Source: Parvibaculum sp. (GTDB lineage Bacteria; Pseudomonadota; Alphaproteobacteria; Parvibaculales; Parvibaculaceae). Taken from it: a stretch of DNA of 64,000 bases. The DNA lies in contig JAUSMV010000012.1 of the NCBI GenBank assembly GCA_030645235.1, positions 434,001 through 498,000 of the forward strand. Reading direction: 5' to 3'. The notes under the pieces were generated by a model. The model was given only the letters and a program-made list of their open reading frames with translations. It had not been told where the DNA came from and did no database searches. A program made the translations under genes and the position numbers. Shown piece by piece: positions 55,500 to 64,000 of this stretch; the first letter of the stretch is position 1, and the number at the start of each line of letters is the position of its first letter.

Positions 55500-56426
55500 A
55501 TGGATATCGACGCGCAAATTATGCTGGCTGACATTCGGATGGATGGTGTTGAGTTCTCAATCGCCAGGCTGACCCCACCTTTTTGTGTGAGTACACCAAG
55601 TGGTGCGATCAGCTATTGCTACCTGCTGCGCAAGGGGAGGGTGTGGCTGGAGATTGACGGCACGAATCCCGTCAATATTGAGCTGGACGCCGGCGATGTT
55701 GTCGGATTAACGGGGAGCATCCCGCATCGGTTCAGGAGCGCTGCGCAACTCAAAACCGTGAAGGAAAAGCCCATCGAAACTACGAGCTTTGATACGCCGG
55801 CGCGGGGCGATGCCGAGGTTGAGCTGATTGTCGGTCATATTGAAGAAGAGGCCCTCGCTTTTTCGGGACTCTTTACAAATGCGATGGTGATCACGCCCGC
55901 AAAGGCCGAAAAAATCAGCCGCCGTATCTGGCGTGCGGCAGAAGCAGTGGAAGAGGAATTGAGCGACCGGCAATCGCTGGGTGGCAGCGCGATGGTTGTG
56001 CGGCGTCAGGCGGAGATCATGCTTTTGAATATTGTTCGATGGGTTATTTCTCAGGCCACAAGCGCAGAAACGGGGGGGATGCGGGCGATGCTAGATATGC
56101 GCATTCTGCGCGCCATGGCCGCCTTCGCTCAAGCACCCATGAAACCCTGGACAGTCAGAGAACTGGCGGATATTGCAGGCATGTCGCGCACCGCTTTTTC
56201 CGAACGATATCACGCTCTTGTCGGTTCATCTCCGCTCCAGAGTGTGACCCAGCTAAGACTCCGTCTTGCTGCGACAGCCCTGATGCGCAGCAGGCAGAGC
56301 ATCGACGAAATCGCCGCCGCATCCGGCTATGGTTCGGCAGCAGCCTTTATCCGGGCTTTTCAGCGAGAGTTTCATATGACGCCGGCCCGCTGGAGGGCGA
56401 GCAGGGGACAATCAATACCGCATTAG
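55500..56426 (+). CDS. AraC-family transcriptional regulator
   Basis: 308 residues from the ATG at 55500 behind GGGGAGGG. N-terminal cupin-type sensor (ISYCYLLRKGRVWLEIDGTN, LDAGDVVGLTGSIPHRFRSA) and C-terminal double HTH (TVRELADIAGMSRTAFSERY, SIDEIAAASGYGSAAAFIRA, FQREFHMTPARWRASRG). AraC_binding_2/Cupin_6-type members commonly activate adjacent aromatic catabolic operons. The dioxygenase cluster begins 126 bases downstream in the same orientation, so it is the probable activator; effector unknown. Confidence 0.9.
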   Translation: MDIDAQIMLADIRMDGVEFSIARLTPPFCVSTPSGAISYCYLLRKGRVWLEIDGTNPVNIELDAGDVVGLTGSIPHRFRSAAQLKTVKEKPIETTSFDTPARGDAEVELIVGHIEEEALAFSGLFTNAMVITPAKAEKISRRIWRAAEAVEEELSDRQSLGGSAMVVRRQAEIMLLNIVRWVISQATSAETGGMRAMLDMRILRAMAAFAQAPMKPWTVRELADIAGMSRTAFSERYHALVGSSPLQSVTQLRLRLAATALMRSRQSIDEIAAASGYGSAAAFIRAFQREFHMTPARWRASRGQSIPH

Positions 56427-56440
56427 GTTTATTCATATAA

Positions 56441-56464
56441 TTAATTGAACGATCGATCAATTAA
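56441..56464. promoter_or_regulatory. Palindromic element upstream of the first dioxygenase alpha gene
   Basis: TTAATTGA-ACGATCGA-TCAATTAA forms an inverted repeat (8-bp arms; core TTGAWCGATCGWTCAA with two mismatches to perfect symmetry). It lies 88 bases before the alpha1 start and shares TTGAACGATCGATCAATTAA with the element at 57896. Likely operator of a dimeric regulator, probably a TetR-type protein by its symmetry. Confidence 0.7.
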
Positions 56465-56551
56465 TAGGGATGATCGGGAAAGTACCCTAGGCCCGGTTGG
56501 GTTAGTCTTGCCTCGGGTCAGAAATGGCGGCGGATAGAGAGGCTGAGATAA

Positions 56552-57856
56552 ATGGCTACGGATCCGTGGAAAAGTCCGGCAGACCTGTTCGATGAGGCGG
56601 CAGGCATAATCAGCCCGTCGATTTTCGCAGACCGGGACATCTATAAGCTCGAGCTGGAGCGTGTCTTCTCCAAGTCATGGCTCTTCATAGCGCATGAAAC
56701 GCATATCCCGAAGACAGGCGACTATTTTGCCACCCATATGGCGGAAGATCCGGTTGTTGCGGTGCGACAGAAAGATGGAAGCGTTCGGGTTTTTATGAAC
56801 CAGTGCCGCCATCGCGGTATGAAAATCTGCCGGACGGATGGCGGTAACGCCAAGGCGTTTACCTGTACCTATCACGGTTGGGCCTATGACATTGGCGGCG
56901 ATCTTGTGTCTGTGCCGCTTGAAGAAAAATCTTTTGTCGGTCTCGACAAGTCGCAATGGGGTGCGCGGCAAGCGCGGGTTGAGAGTTACAAAGGATTGAT
57001 TTTTGCGACCTGGAATATGGAAGCGCCATGTCTATCGGATTATTTGGGTGATGCGGCCTTCTATCTTGACGCCGTTCTTGACCGCTCGGCGGCAGGCACG
57101 GAAGTGATTGGCGGCATCACGAAATGGGTCATTCCGTGCAACTGGAAGCTGGCGGCAGAGCAATTCTGCAGCGACATGTATCATGGTCTTTTTTCGCATG
57201 GCTCCATTTTTACCGCGGCCAGCATACCGCCTTCATCTCTTAATACCGGCCGACAATTTCGTGCAGCCCGGGGTGGTCACGGCACGGGATTCTTCGTGCG
57301 CTCTGTTCCGGAAATGAAAATCACCAATGCCGGTGAGCGGGTGGCAGGTTATGACCCTGTGGCGGATGAAAAAGCGGCTGTTGCGCGGCTTGGCACGCGC
57401 GGCGGTCTCTTTGTTCAGCATATGACGATATTTCCGTCATTCTCATTTTTTGCCGGCTTCAATTCATTGCGCGTTTGGCACCCCCGCGGACCTGACAAGG
57501 TTGAGGTTTGGGCCTTTACGATTGTTGAAAAAGACGCAAGCGCAGCCACCAAAGAGCAATTGCGGATATCGAGCACGCGCACTTTCAGTCCTGCCGGAAC
57601 ATGGGAGCAGGATGATGGCGAGAATTGGGTTGAGATTCAGCGTGTGCTTCGGGGCCACGAGGCCCGCCGCACCTCTTTCAATATTCAGATGGGGATGGGA
57701 CGGGACTACGGCACCGATCCGGACCTGCCGGGCAGTAAGCGTCAGGCGCTCTCCGAAGACGCGGCACGCGGTTTCTATGCTCATTGGCTTACATTGATGA
57801 CGCAGCCGGATAAGGCATATGCCAAAGGCGGCAACCCTTTGCAGGCGGCGGAATAG
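56552..57856 (+). CDS. Aromatic-ring-hydroxylating dioxygenase alpha subunit (copy 1)
   Basis: 434 residues. Rieske [2Fe-2S] ligands: CRHRGMKIC (Cys-x-His) and CTYHGWAYD (Cys-x2-His) near residues 88-113. Mononuclear iron: SDMYHGLFSHGS (two His) and the carboxylate in WEQDDGENW. Overall similar to the biphenyl/benzene/naphthalene-type alpha subunits. It has its own promoter-type element and is followed, after 133 bases, by a second alpha gene; no beta gene follows directly. It probably shares the single beta subunit with copy 2. Confidence 0.93.
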   Translation: MATDPWKSPADLFDEAAGIISPSIFADRDIYKLELERVFSKSWLFIAHETHIPKTGDYFATHMAEDPVVAVRQKDGSVRVFMNQCRHRGMKICRTDGGNAKAFTCTYHGWAYDIGGDLVSVPLEEKSFVGLDKSQWGARQARVESYKGLIFATWNMEAPCLSDYLGDAAFYLDAVLDRSAAGTEVIGGITKWVIPCNWKLAAEQFCSDMYHGLFSHGSIFTAASIPPSSLNTGRQFRAARGGHGTGFFVRSVPEMKITNAGERVAGYDPVADEKAAVARLGTRGGLFVQHMTIFPSFSFFAGFNSLRVWHPRGPDKVEVWAFTIVEKDASAATKEQLRISSTRTFSPAGTWEQDDGENWVEIQRVLRGHEARRTSFNIQMGMGRDYGTDPDLPGSKRQALSEDAARGFYAHWLTLMTQPDKAYAKGGNPLQAAE

Positions 57857-57895
57857 GGCTCCCGATTAGGAGGCCTCAAGTCTGACGTAAGTTAT

Positions 57896-57916
57896 TTGAA
57901 CGATCGATCAATTAAT
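57896..57916. promoter_or_regulatory. Repeat of the palindromic element before the second dioxygenase alpha gene
   Basis: TTGAACGATCGATCAATTAA recurs here, identical over 20 bases to 56446-56465, with slightly weaker outer symmetry. It is 74 bases upstream of the alpha2 start. The repetition before two paralogous genes implies coordinated control, and the inter-alpha gap may be a second promoter. Confidence 0.7.
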
Positions 57917-57989
57917 TAGTACACGCGGACATCAGAGGTACGTTGGTTGCGTGATAAGCAGAAGAGAAGCAATAAGATAAAGGGATGGA

Positions 57990-59348
57990 ATGATGACGGT
58001 CATTATCCGTAGGAACGAAAAGCGTTCGCCGAATGTCGATTTGTCAGATGTTTTTGATGAGCAGGCCGGCACAATAAGTCCTGTTATCTACAGTGATCCC
58101 GATATCTATCAGATGGAGCTGGAGCGCATTTTTTCGCGGTCATGGCTTTTTATTGCTCATGAAACGCATATCCCGAAAGCAGGCGATTATTTTTCGACCT
58201 ATATGGCGGAAGACCCTGTTATCGCGGTGCGACAAAAAGATGGAGGCGTGAGGGTTTTTCTCAATCAATGTCGTCATCGCGGCATGAAAATATGTAGGAC
58301 AGATAGTGGCAACGCCAAGGCGTTTACCTGCACCTATCACGGTTGGGCTTATGATATTGGTGGCAATCTTGTGCAGGTTCCTCTCGAAGAGCAATCCTTT
58401 CCCGGCCTCGACAAATCGAAATGGGGTGCGCGTCAGGCGCGGGTTGAAAGTTACAAGGGGCTCATCTTCGCCACATGGAATGAAGAAGCACCGGCGCTCG
58501 CTGAGTATCTTGGCGATTTCCGTTATTATCTCGACACAGTTCTCGATGCGTCGGAAGGCGGCACCGAAGCCATTGGCGGCATCGTAAAATGGATCATTCC
58601 CTGTAACTGGAAGTTTGCTGCGGAACAGTTCTGCAGCGATATGTATCACGGCACCATGTCGCATACGTCGCCCATTACGGCCGCGATCACTGAAGAATTT
58701 CCGGCCCTTGATCCGACAGCACTTTCCGGCTTTCAGTTTCGTGCGTCAAATGGCGGTCATGGTACGGGGTTCTTTGAAGCCCCGGCGGGTACGTCATGGG
58801 GCTTTCGAATTGTTCAGGCAGCAGGGCTCGTCGAAGGCTTTGACCCTGAAGCAGCACATAGCAGGCAGGCTGCGCATTTGGGAGACAAGCGCGGAACAAT
58901 TTTTTCGCAGCATCTTAGCATTTTTCCGAATTTCTCTGTCTTTAACGGCGCATCGACTGCACGTGTGTGGCATCCGCGCGGACCGAACGAGATAGAGGTT
59001 TGGGCATTCGGGTTGGTCGATAAGGCGGCAAGTGACGCAGAAAAAGAACAGGTCCGTCTGATGACGCTTCGCACCTTTAGTGCTGCCGGAACATGGGAGC
59101 AGGATGACGGTGAGAACTGGGTTGAAGTGCAGCGTGTACTGAGGGGTCACGAAGCACGGCAAACAAAATTCAATATTCAGATGGGCGCCGGCGCGACGCG
59201 CAATGAGGGTGCAGACTTCCCGGGCACGATTTCCAATGCTTACGCAGAGGAAGCGGCTCGGGGCCTATACGCCCAGTGGTTCAAGCTGATGTCGGATGAA
59301 GAAGGTACATCATCCAAACGGGGAGCTTACGTCCATGCCGCAGAATAA
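57990..59348 (+). CDS. Aromatic-ring-hydroxylating dioxygenase alpha subunit (copy 2)
   Basis: 452 residues, ATG at 57990 (a second ATG follows immediately). Rieske motifs CRHRGMKIC and CTYHGWAYD and catalytic SDMYHGTMSHTSPI plus WEQDDGENW are intact. Clearly paralogous to copy 1 throughout, differing most at the N-terminus and in the substrate-pocket region after the second His (TSPITAAITEEFPAL versus GSIFTAASIPPSSL), which suggests altered substrate range. Overlaps the beta-subunit gene by 14 bases, so alpha2-beta are translationally coupled. Confidence 0.93.
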   Translation: MMTVIIRRNEKRSPNVDLSDVFDEQAGTISPVIYSDPDIYQMELERIFSRSWLFIAHETHIPKAGDYFSTYMAEDPVIAVRQKDGGVRVFLNQCRHRGMKICRTDSGNAKAFTCTYHGWAYDIGGNLVQVPLEEQSFPGLDKSKWGARQARVESYKGLIFATWNEEAPALAEYLGDFRYYLDTVLDASEGGTEAIGGIVKWIIPCNWKFAAEQFCSDMYHGTMSHTSPITAAITEEFPALDPTALSGFQFRASNGGHGTGFFEAPAGTSWGFRIVQAAGLVEGFDPEAAHSRQAAHLGDKRGTIFSQHLSIFPNFSVFNGASTARVWHPRGPNEIEVWAFGLVDKAASDAEKEQVRLMTLRTFSAAGTWEQDDGENWVEVQRVLRGHEARQTKFNIQMGAGATRNEGADFPGTISNAYAEEAARGLYAQWFKLMSDEEGTSSKRGAYVHAAE

Positions 59349-59895
59349 TGTTGCGACCAATACACAGTTGCCTAAGGCAATTGTCTCTCCTGAGTTACAG
59401 CAAGAAATTGAGCAATTTCTTTATTTTGAAGCTTCATTGCTTGATGACCATCTGATCGCCGACTGGATGAGTTTGATGGCCGCTGACATCCGTTACTTCA
59501 TGCCTTTGCGTACCAATCGTGGCCCGCGCGAGCGCGATCGTGAATTTTCTGGATCACGCGACATTGCCTATTTTGATGAGAGCAAAGCGTCGCTTGATCT
59601 GCGTCTTCGCAAGCTCCAGACAGGTCTTGCATGGGCGGAAGAGCCGCCGTCTCGTACCAGACATATGGTGACGAATGTGCGGATTACCGCCTTAGCAAAT
59701 CCGACTGAGTATGAAGTGAAGTCAGCCTTTCTGCTCTATCGAAATCGCGCCGAGACTCAGACCGATATTTTTGCAGGCGAGCGTATCGACGGGTTAAGAC
59801 GAATTGAAAGCGTTGCGGGGTTTGAGATTTTCAAACGTCATATTCACCTCGATCAATCGACGCTTCTCGCTAATAACCTTAGCATTTTCTTCTGA
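59335..59895 (+). CDS. Dioxygenase beta subunit
   Basis: 186 residues from the ATG at 59335 (GGGGAG eight bases upstream). SnoaL-like small-subunit fold: EQFLYFEASLLDDHLIADWM, DIRYFMPLRTNRGPRERDRE, RKLQTGLAWAEEPPSRTRHM, EIFKRHIHLDQSTLLANNLS. It is the structural partner of an alpha subunit in an alpha3beta3 oxygenase, corresponding to bphA2 in the biphenyl system. Only one beta gene serves two alpha genes in the cluster. Confidence 0.92.
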   Translation: MPQNNVATNTQLPKAIVSPELQQEIEQFLYFEASLLDDHLIADWMSLMAADIRYFMPLRTNRGPRERDREFSGSRDIAYFDESKASLDLRLRKLQTGLAWAEEPPSRTRHMVTNVRITALANPTEYEVKSAFLLYRNRAETQTDIFAGERIDGLRRIESVAGFEIFKRHIHLDQSTLLANNLSIFF

Positions 59896-59904
59896 GTGTA
59901 ACTG

Positions 59905-60227
59905 ATGACATTTGTCCGAGTTTGTTCTGAAAATGAAGTCCCGCCCGGGGAGGCTCTTCGCACGGAGAGCGCAGCCGGGCCGGTGGCTTTGTTCAATGTC
60001 GATGGTGAATTTTTCGCCATTGAGGATACGTGCTCGCACGGGCAGTGGTCGCTTGCTGACGGCTATCTGACGGGCGATAAAATCGAGTGCACGCTCCATA
60101 TGGCGAAGTTCTGTGTGCGCACAGGCAAGGCTTGCACGCTGCCAGCCACAAAGCCTGTGAAAATTTTTCCGGTCGAGCGGCGCGGCGAGGATGTGCTGGT
60201 TGATTTCGATGGCGGCCGGTACGCAGC

Positions 60228-60231
<4 letters not shown>
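59905..60231 (+). CDS. Rieske-type ferredoxin of the dioxygenase
   Basis: 108 residues. [2Fe-2S] ligands CSHGQWSLADG (Cys-x-His) and CTLHMAKFC (Cys-x2-His) sit at ~residues 43-66, the arrangement of BphA3/BedB ferredoxins that carry electrons from the reductase to the oxygenase. Starts nine bases after the beta-subunit stop and overlaps the reductase start by four bases (ATGA). Confidence 0.93.
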
Positions 60232-62287
<2,056 letters not shown>

Positions 62288-62341
62288 ACATGAAAATCTT
62301 GACCTTCGAAATTGGGGGCAATGAAACGGGAGGGGTGCGGC

Positions 62342-63223
62342 GTGGCTGAATTGTCAAATCTGGGTTACGTGGTTTTCGGGGTCAGTGACCTTGTCGCCTG
62401 GGAAGATTTTGCCGTCAACATTGCGGGATTACAGGTAGGTCGCAAAACTGACAACGCATTGGCGCTGCGGATGGACGAATACGAGCAACGTATCGTACTT
62501 GAAAAGAACGCGGCGGATGACATTCTGGCTGCGGGCTGGGAACTCGGTAGCGAAGATGAGCTTGCTGAATATGTCGGACGCCTGCGTGCCTCAGGCATCA
62601 CGGTCATGGATGGCGGGGAGGAGCTTGCCGCGCGACGTTTGGTTGAGAAGATTTATGTCTGCGATGATCCTATTGGTTTCAAACATGAGTTCTTCTACGG
62701 GCCGCGCATCGCTTCGATCTCAAATCCGTTCCGTTCAAACATGTTGCGCGGTACCGGCTTTGAAACCGGCTCTCTCGGTATGGGGCACATCCTGCCCGGA
62801 ACGAGCGACTACGCGGGCTCGGTTGGTTTCTATAAAAATGCCCTTGGGCTGAAAGTGACGGATTATATCCGCGAGGAAGTCGCGCCCGGTTTTGTGGTTG
62901 ATGCCACTTTCTTTCACGCTGCTACGGGGCGACATCATTCAATTGCGACCGCAATGATCCCCGGTCCGAAACACCTCAATCATTTCATGATTCAAGTGAA
63001 GGACTTTGACGACGTGGGCCTTGCCTATGATCGTGTCCTGAAAGCGGGATTGCCCATCGTACTGACACTCGGCCACCATCCCAATGACAGGATGTTTTCA
63101 TTCTACGTCATGACGCCGTCGGGCTTCGCGATGGAGTTTGGCTATGGCGGCATCGTGGTCGATGAAGACTGGAAAATTGTTTCCTATTCCCAGCTCAGCG
63201 ATTGGGGACACAAGCGCGCCTGA
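62342..63223 (+). CDS. bphC: Extradiol ring-cleavage dioxygenase, BphC-like
   Basis: 293 residues from a GTG at 62342 behind GGGAGGGG, giving the N-terminus VAELSNLGYVVFGVSDLVAW that fits the family better than the upstream ATGs. Two VOC domains; Fe(II) ligands His in GMGHILPG, His in LNHFMIQVKD and Glu in AMEFGYGG, with the active-site His in RHHSIAT. Type I extradiol enzymes cleave the dihydroxylated ring next to the diol (meta cleavage). Substrate probably a biaryl-type or alkyl catechol, from context. Confidence 0.92.
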   Translation: MAELSNLGYVVFGVSDLVAWEDFAVNIAGLQVGRKTDNALALRMDEYEQRIVLEKNAADDILAAGWELGSEDELAEYVGRLRASGITVMDGGEELAARRLVEKIYVCDDPIGFKHEFFYGPRIASISNPFRSNMLRGTGFETGSLGMGHILPGTSDYAGSVGFYKNALGLKVTDYIREEVAPGFVVDATFFHAATGRHHSIATAMIPGPKHLNHFMIQVKDFDDVGLAYDRVLKAGLPIVLTLGHHPNDRMFSFYVMTPSGFAMEFGYGGIVVDEDWKIVSYSQLSDWGHKRA

Positions 63224-63280
63224 GCAACAAACAGATTCCAATAATAATTTTCAATTTGAAATTCATAGAGGGAGAAATCA

Positions 63281-64000
63281 ATGCCTGACACACACGTTTT
63301 GACAGAAGCCGCAACGAGCAAGTTCGTTGACGCTAATGGTGTTCGGATTCACTACAATGAAGCCGGATCCGGCGCGCCTGTGATCCTCATTCATGGTGGT
63401 GGTCCCGGCGCCGGTGGCTGGTCGAACTACAATCGAAATATGGAACCGCTGTCCAAGCAATTTCGCGTCATTTGTCCCGACCTGCCGGGCTTTGGCAAAT
63501 CGGATATGAAGCCGCTCGGCAGCGCTATGCCCGGTTGGTATGCCGAGAAGATGGCAGATTTCATGCGCGCCATCGGATTGAAGAAAGCTCACTTCATCGG
63601 CAATTCTCTGGGTGGCATGGTGACGCTTAAGCTCGCGCTTGAACATCCCGAGATGGTGGACAAGATGGTGCTGATGGGAACGGGCGGTAGCCTGCCTGTG
63701 TTCAGCACTTTCCCGACTGAAGGCATCAAAACGTTGCTCTTCTTTTACGATGGTCCCGGCCCGTCGTTGCAGCGCCTCAAAGGCTTTATCAATCAGTTTG
63801 TTTATGACCCGTCGCAGATCACTGATGAATTGCTTGAACAGCGGATGAAGGTTGCGCTTGATCCGCGCATTGTCGCCAATCCGCCTATGCGTCCCAATCC
63901 CAATGTGCCACTGGATGAGCTTTGGCGCGATGCGCGCCTGACCAAACTGCCGCATGAAACGCTGATGATCTGGGGGCGCGAAGATCGCGTCATGCCGATC
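63281..64000 (+). CDS. bphD: C-C bond hydrolase, BphD-like (3' end outside window)
   Basis: At least 240 residues; begins at ATG 63281 with GGGAGAAATCA upstream and stays open to the right edge. Alpha/beta hydrolase: ILIHGGGPGAGGWSNY oxyanion loop, nucleophile elbow GNSLGGMVT, catalytic Asp in IWGREDRVMPI near the edge (the His lies beyond). The GGGPGAGGWSN and MKVALDPRIVANPPM segments are typical of meta-cleavage-product hydrolases, which split 2-hydroxy-6-oxo-dienoates into an acid and a hydroxypentadienoate. It follows bphC, as expected for the pathway. Confidence 0.9.
   Translation, partial: MPDTHVLTEAATSKFVDANGVRIHYNEAGSGAPVILIHGGGPGAGGWSNYNRNMEPLSKQFRVICPDLPGFGKSDMKPLGSAMPGWYAEKMADFMRAIGLKKAHFIGNSLGGMVTLKLALEHPEMVDKMVLMGTGGSLPVFSTFPTEGIKTLLFFYDGPGPSLQRLKGFINQFVYDPSQITDELLEQRMKVALDPRIVANPPMRPNPNVPLDELWRDARLTKLPHETLMIWGREDRVMPI

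Noticed and set aside
63278-63955. Minus-strand frame at the right edge
   Set aside because: Shadow of the BphD-like hydrolase, which is open to the window end and has clear catalytic motifs on the plus strand.

Overview
The window is chromosomal DNA of a free-living alphaproteobacterium, probably a Hyphomicrobiales-like lineage. The evidence is a GC-rich background, the neighbouring sets greA/carB/carA and yqeY-like/dnaG/rpoD, a soluble PAS chemoreceptor, many TetR regulators, and intergenic palindromes of the CTCCCC-TTG-GGGGAGG type. The genus cannot be fixed from sequence alone.

Layout. 1-20.3 kb is mostly housekeeping and accessory metabolism: the tail of a GNAT-like gene, a three-PAS chemoreceptor, uvrB, an EamA exporter, a methyltransferase, two tandem TetR paralogues, a MocR-type regulator divergent from a small-protein/flavin-oxidase/membrane-protein operon, a class I aminotransferase, Dps, a HAD phosphatase, trxB, a 2-Cys peroxiredoxin and a GT4 glycosyltransferase. 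20.3-22.4 kb is an AT-richer island with a complete-looking retron: a consensus sigma-70 promoter, a structured leader resembling msr-msd, an unlisted 55-residue cationic hydrophobic protein, an XRE-type HTH protein, and a retron reverse transcriptase carrying the NAxxH, Y-V-D-D and (I/V)TG signatures. 22.5-28.4 kb holds uncharacterised genes (a 660-aa protein, a 2OG-Fe(II) oxygenase, an ELM1-like protein), an Lrp regulator and AT-rich orphans. 28.4-43 kb is core: greA, carB, carA, a YqeY-like gene, a BrnT/BrnA toxin-antitoxin pair, a hybrid sensor kinase, dnaG and rpoD. 43-50 kb has palindromic repeats, a two-gene module with an AIPR-like protein (possible phage defence), a duplicated tetR fragment flanking an orphan gene, a ParA-like operon, a SIMPL protein and a CAU-anticodon tRNA.

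From 50.7 kb to the end is a catabolic region. A TetR gene is divergent from badH-badI-aliB-like genes (cyclohexanecarboxyl-CoA ring oxidation and cleavage), followed by a broken enoyl-CoA hydratase, another TetR and an AraC regulator. Next comes a biphenyl-type upper pathway: two paralogous Rieske dioxygenase alpha subunits, one beta subunit, a Rieske ferredoxin, a ferredoxin reductase, a BphB-like dihydrodiol dehydrogenase, a BphC-like extradiol dioxygenase and a BphD-like hydrolase cut by the window edge. Ring dihydroxylation, rearomatisation, meta-cleavage and C-C hydrolysis can thus be followed gene by gene. Both alpha genes are preceded by the same palindromic element.

The most interesting object is the retron. 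The leader contains a nine-base perfect complement to the Shine-Dalgarno of the small cationic protein, and that complement overlaps a competing hairpin. This suggests that the retron RNA, or its reverse transcription, controls translation of a membrane-active effector. That is an inference from sequence and needs testing.
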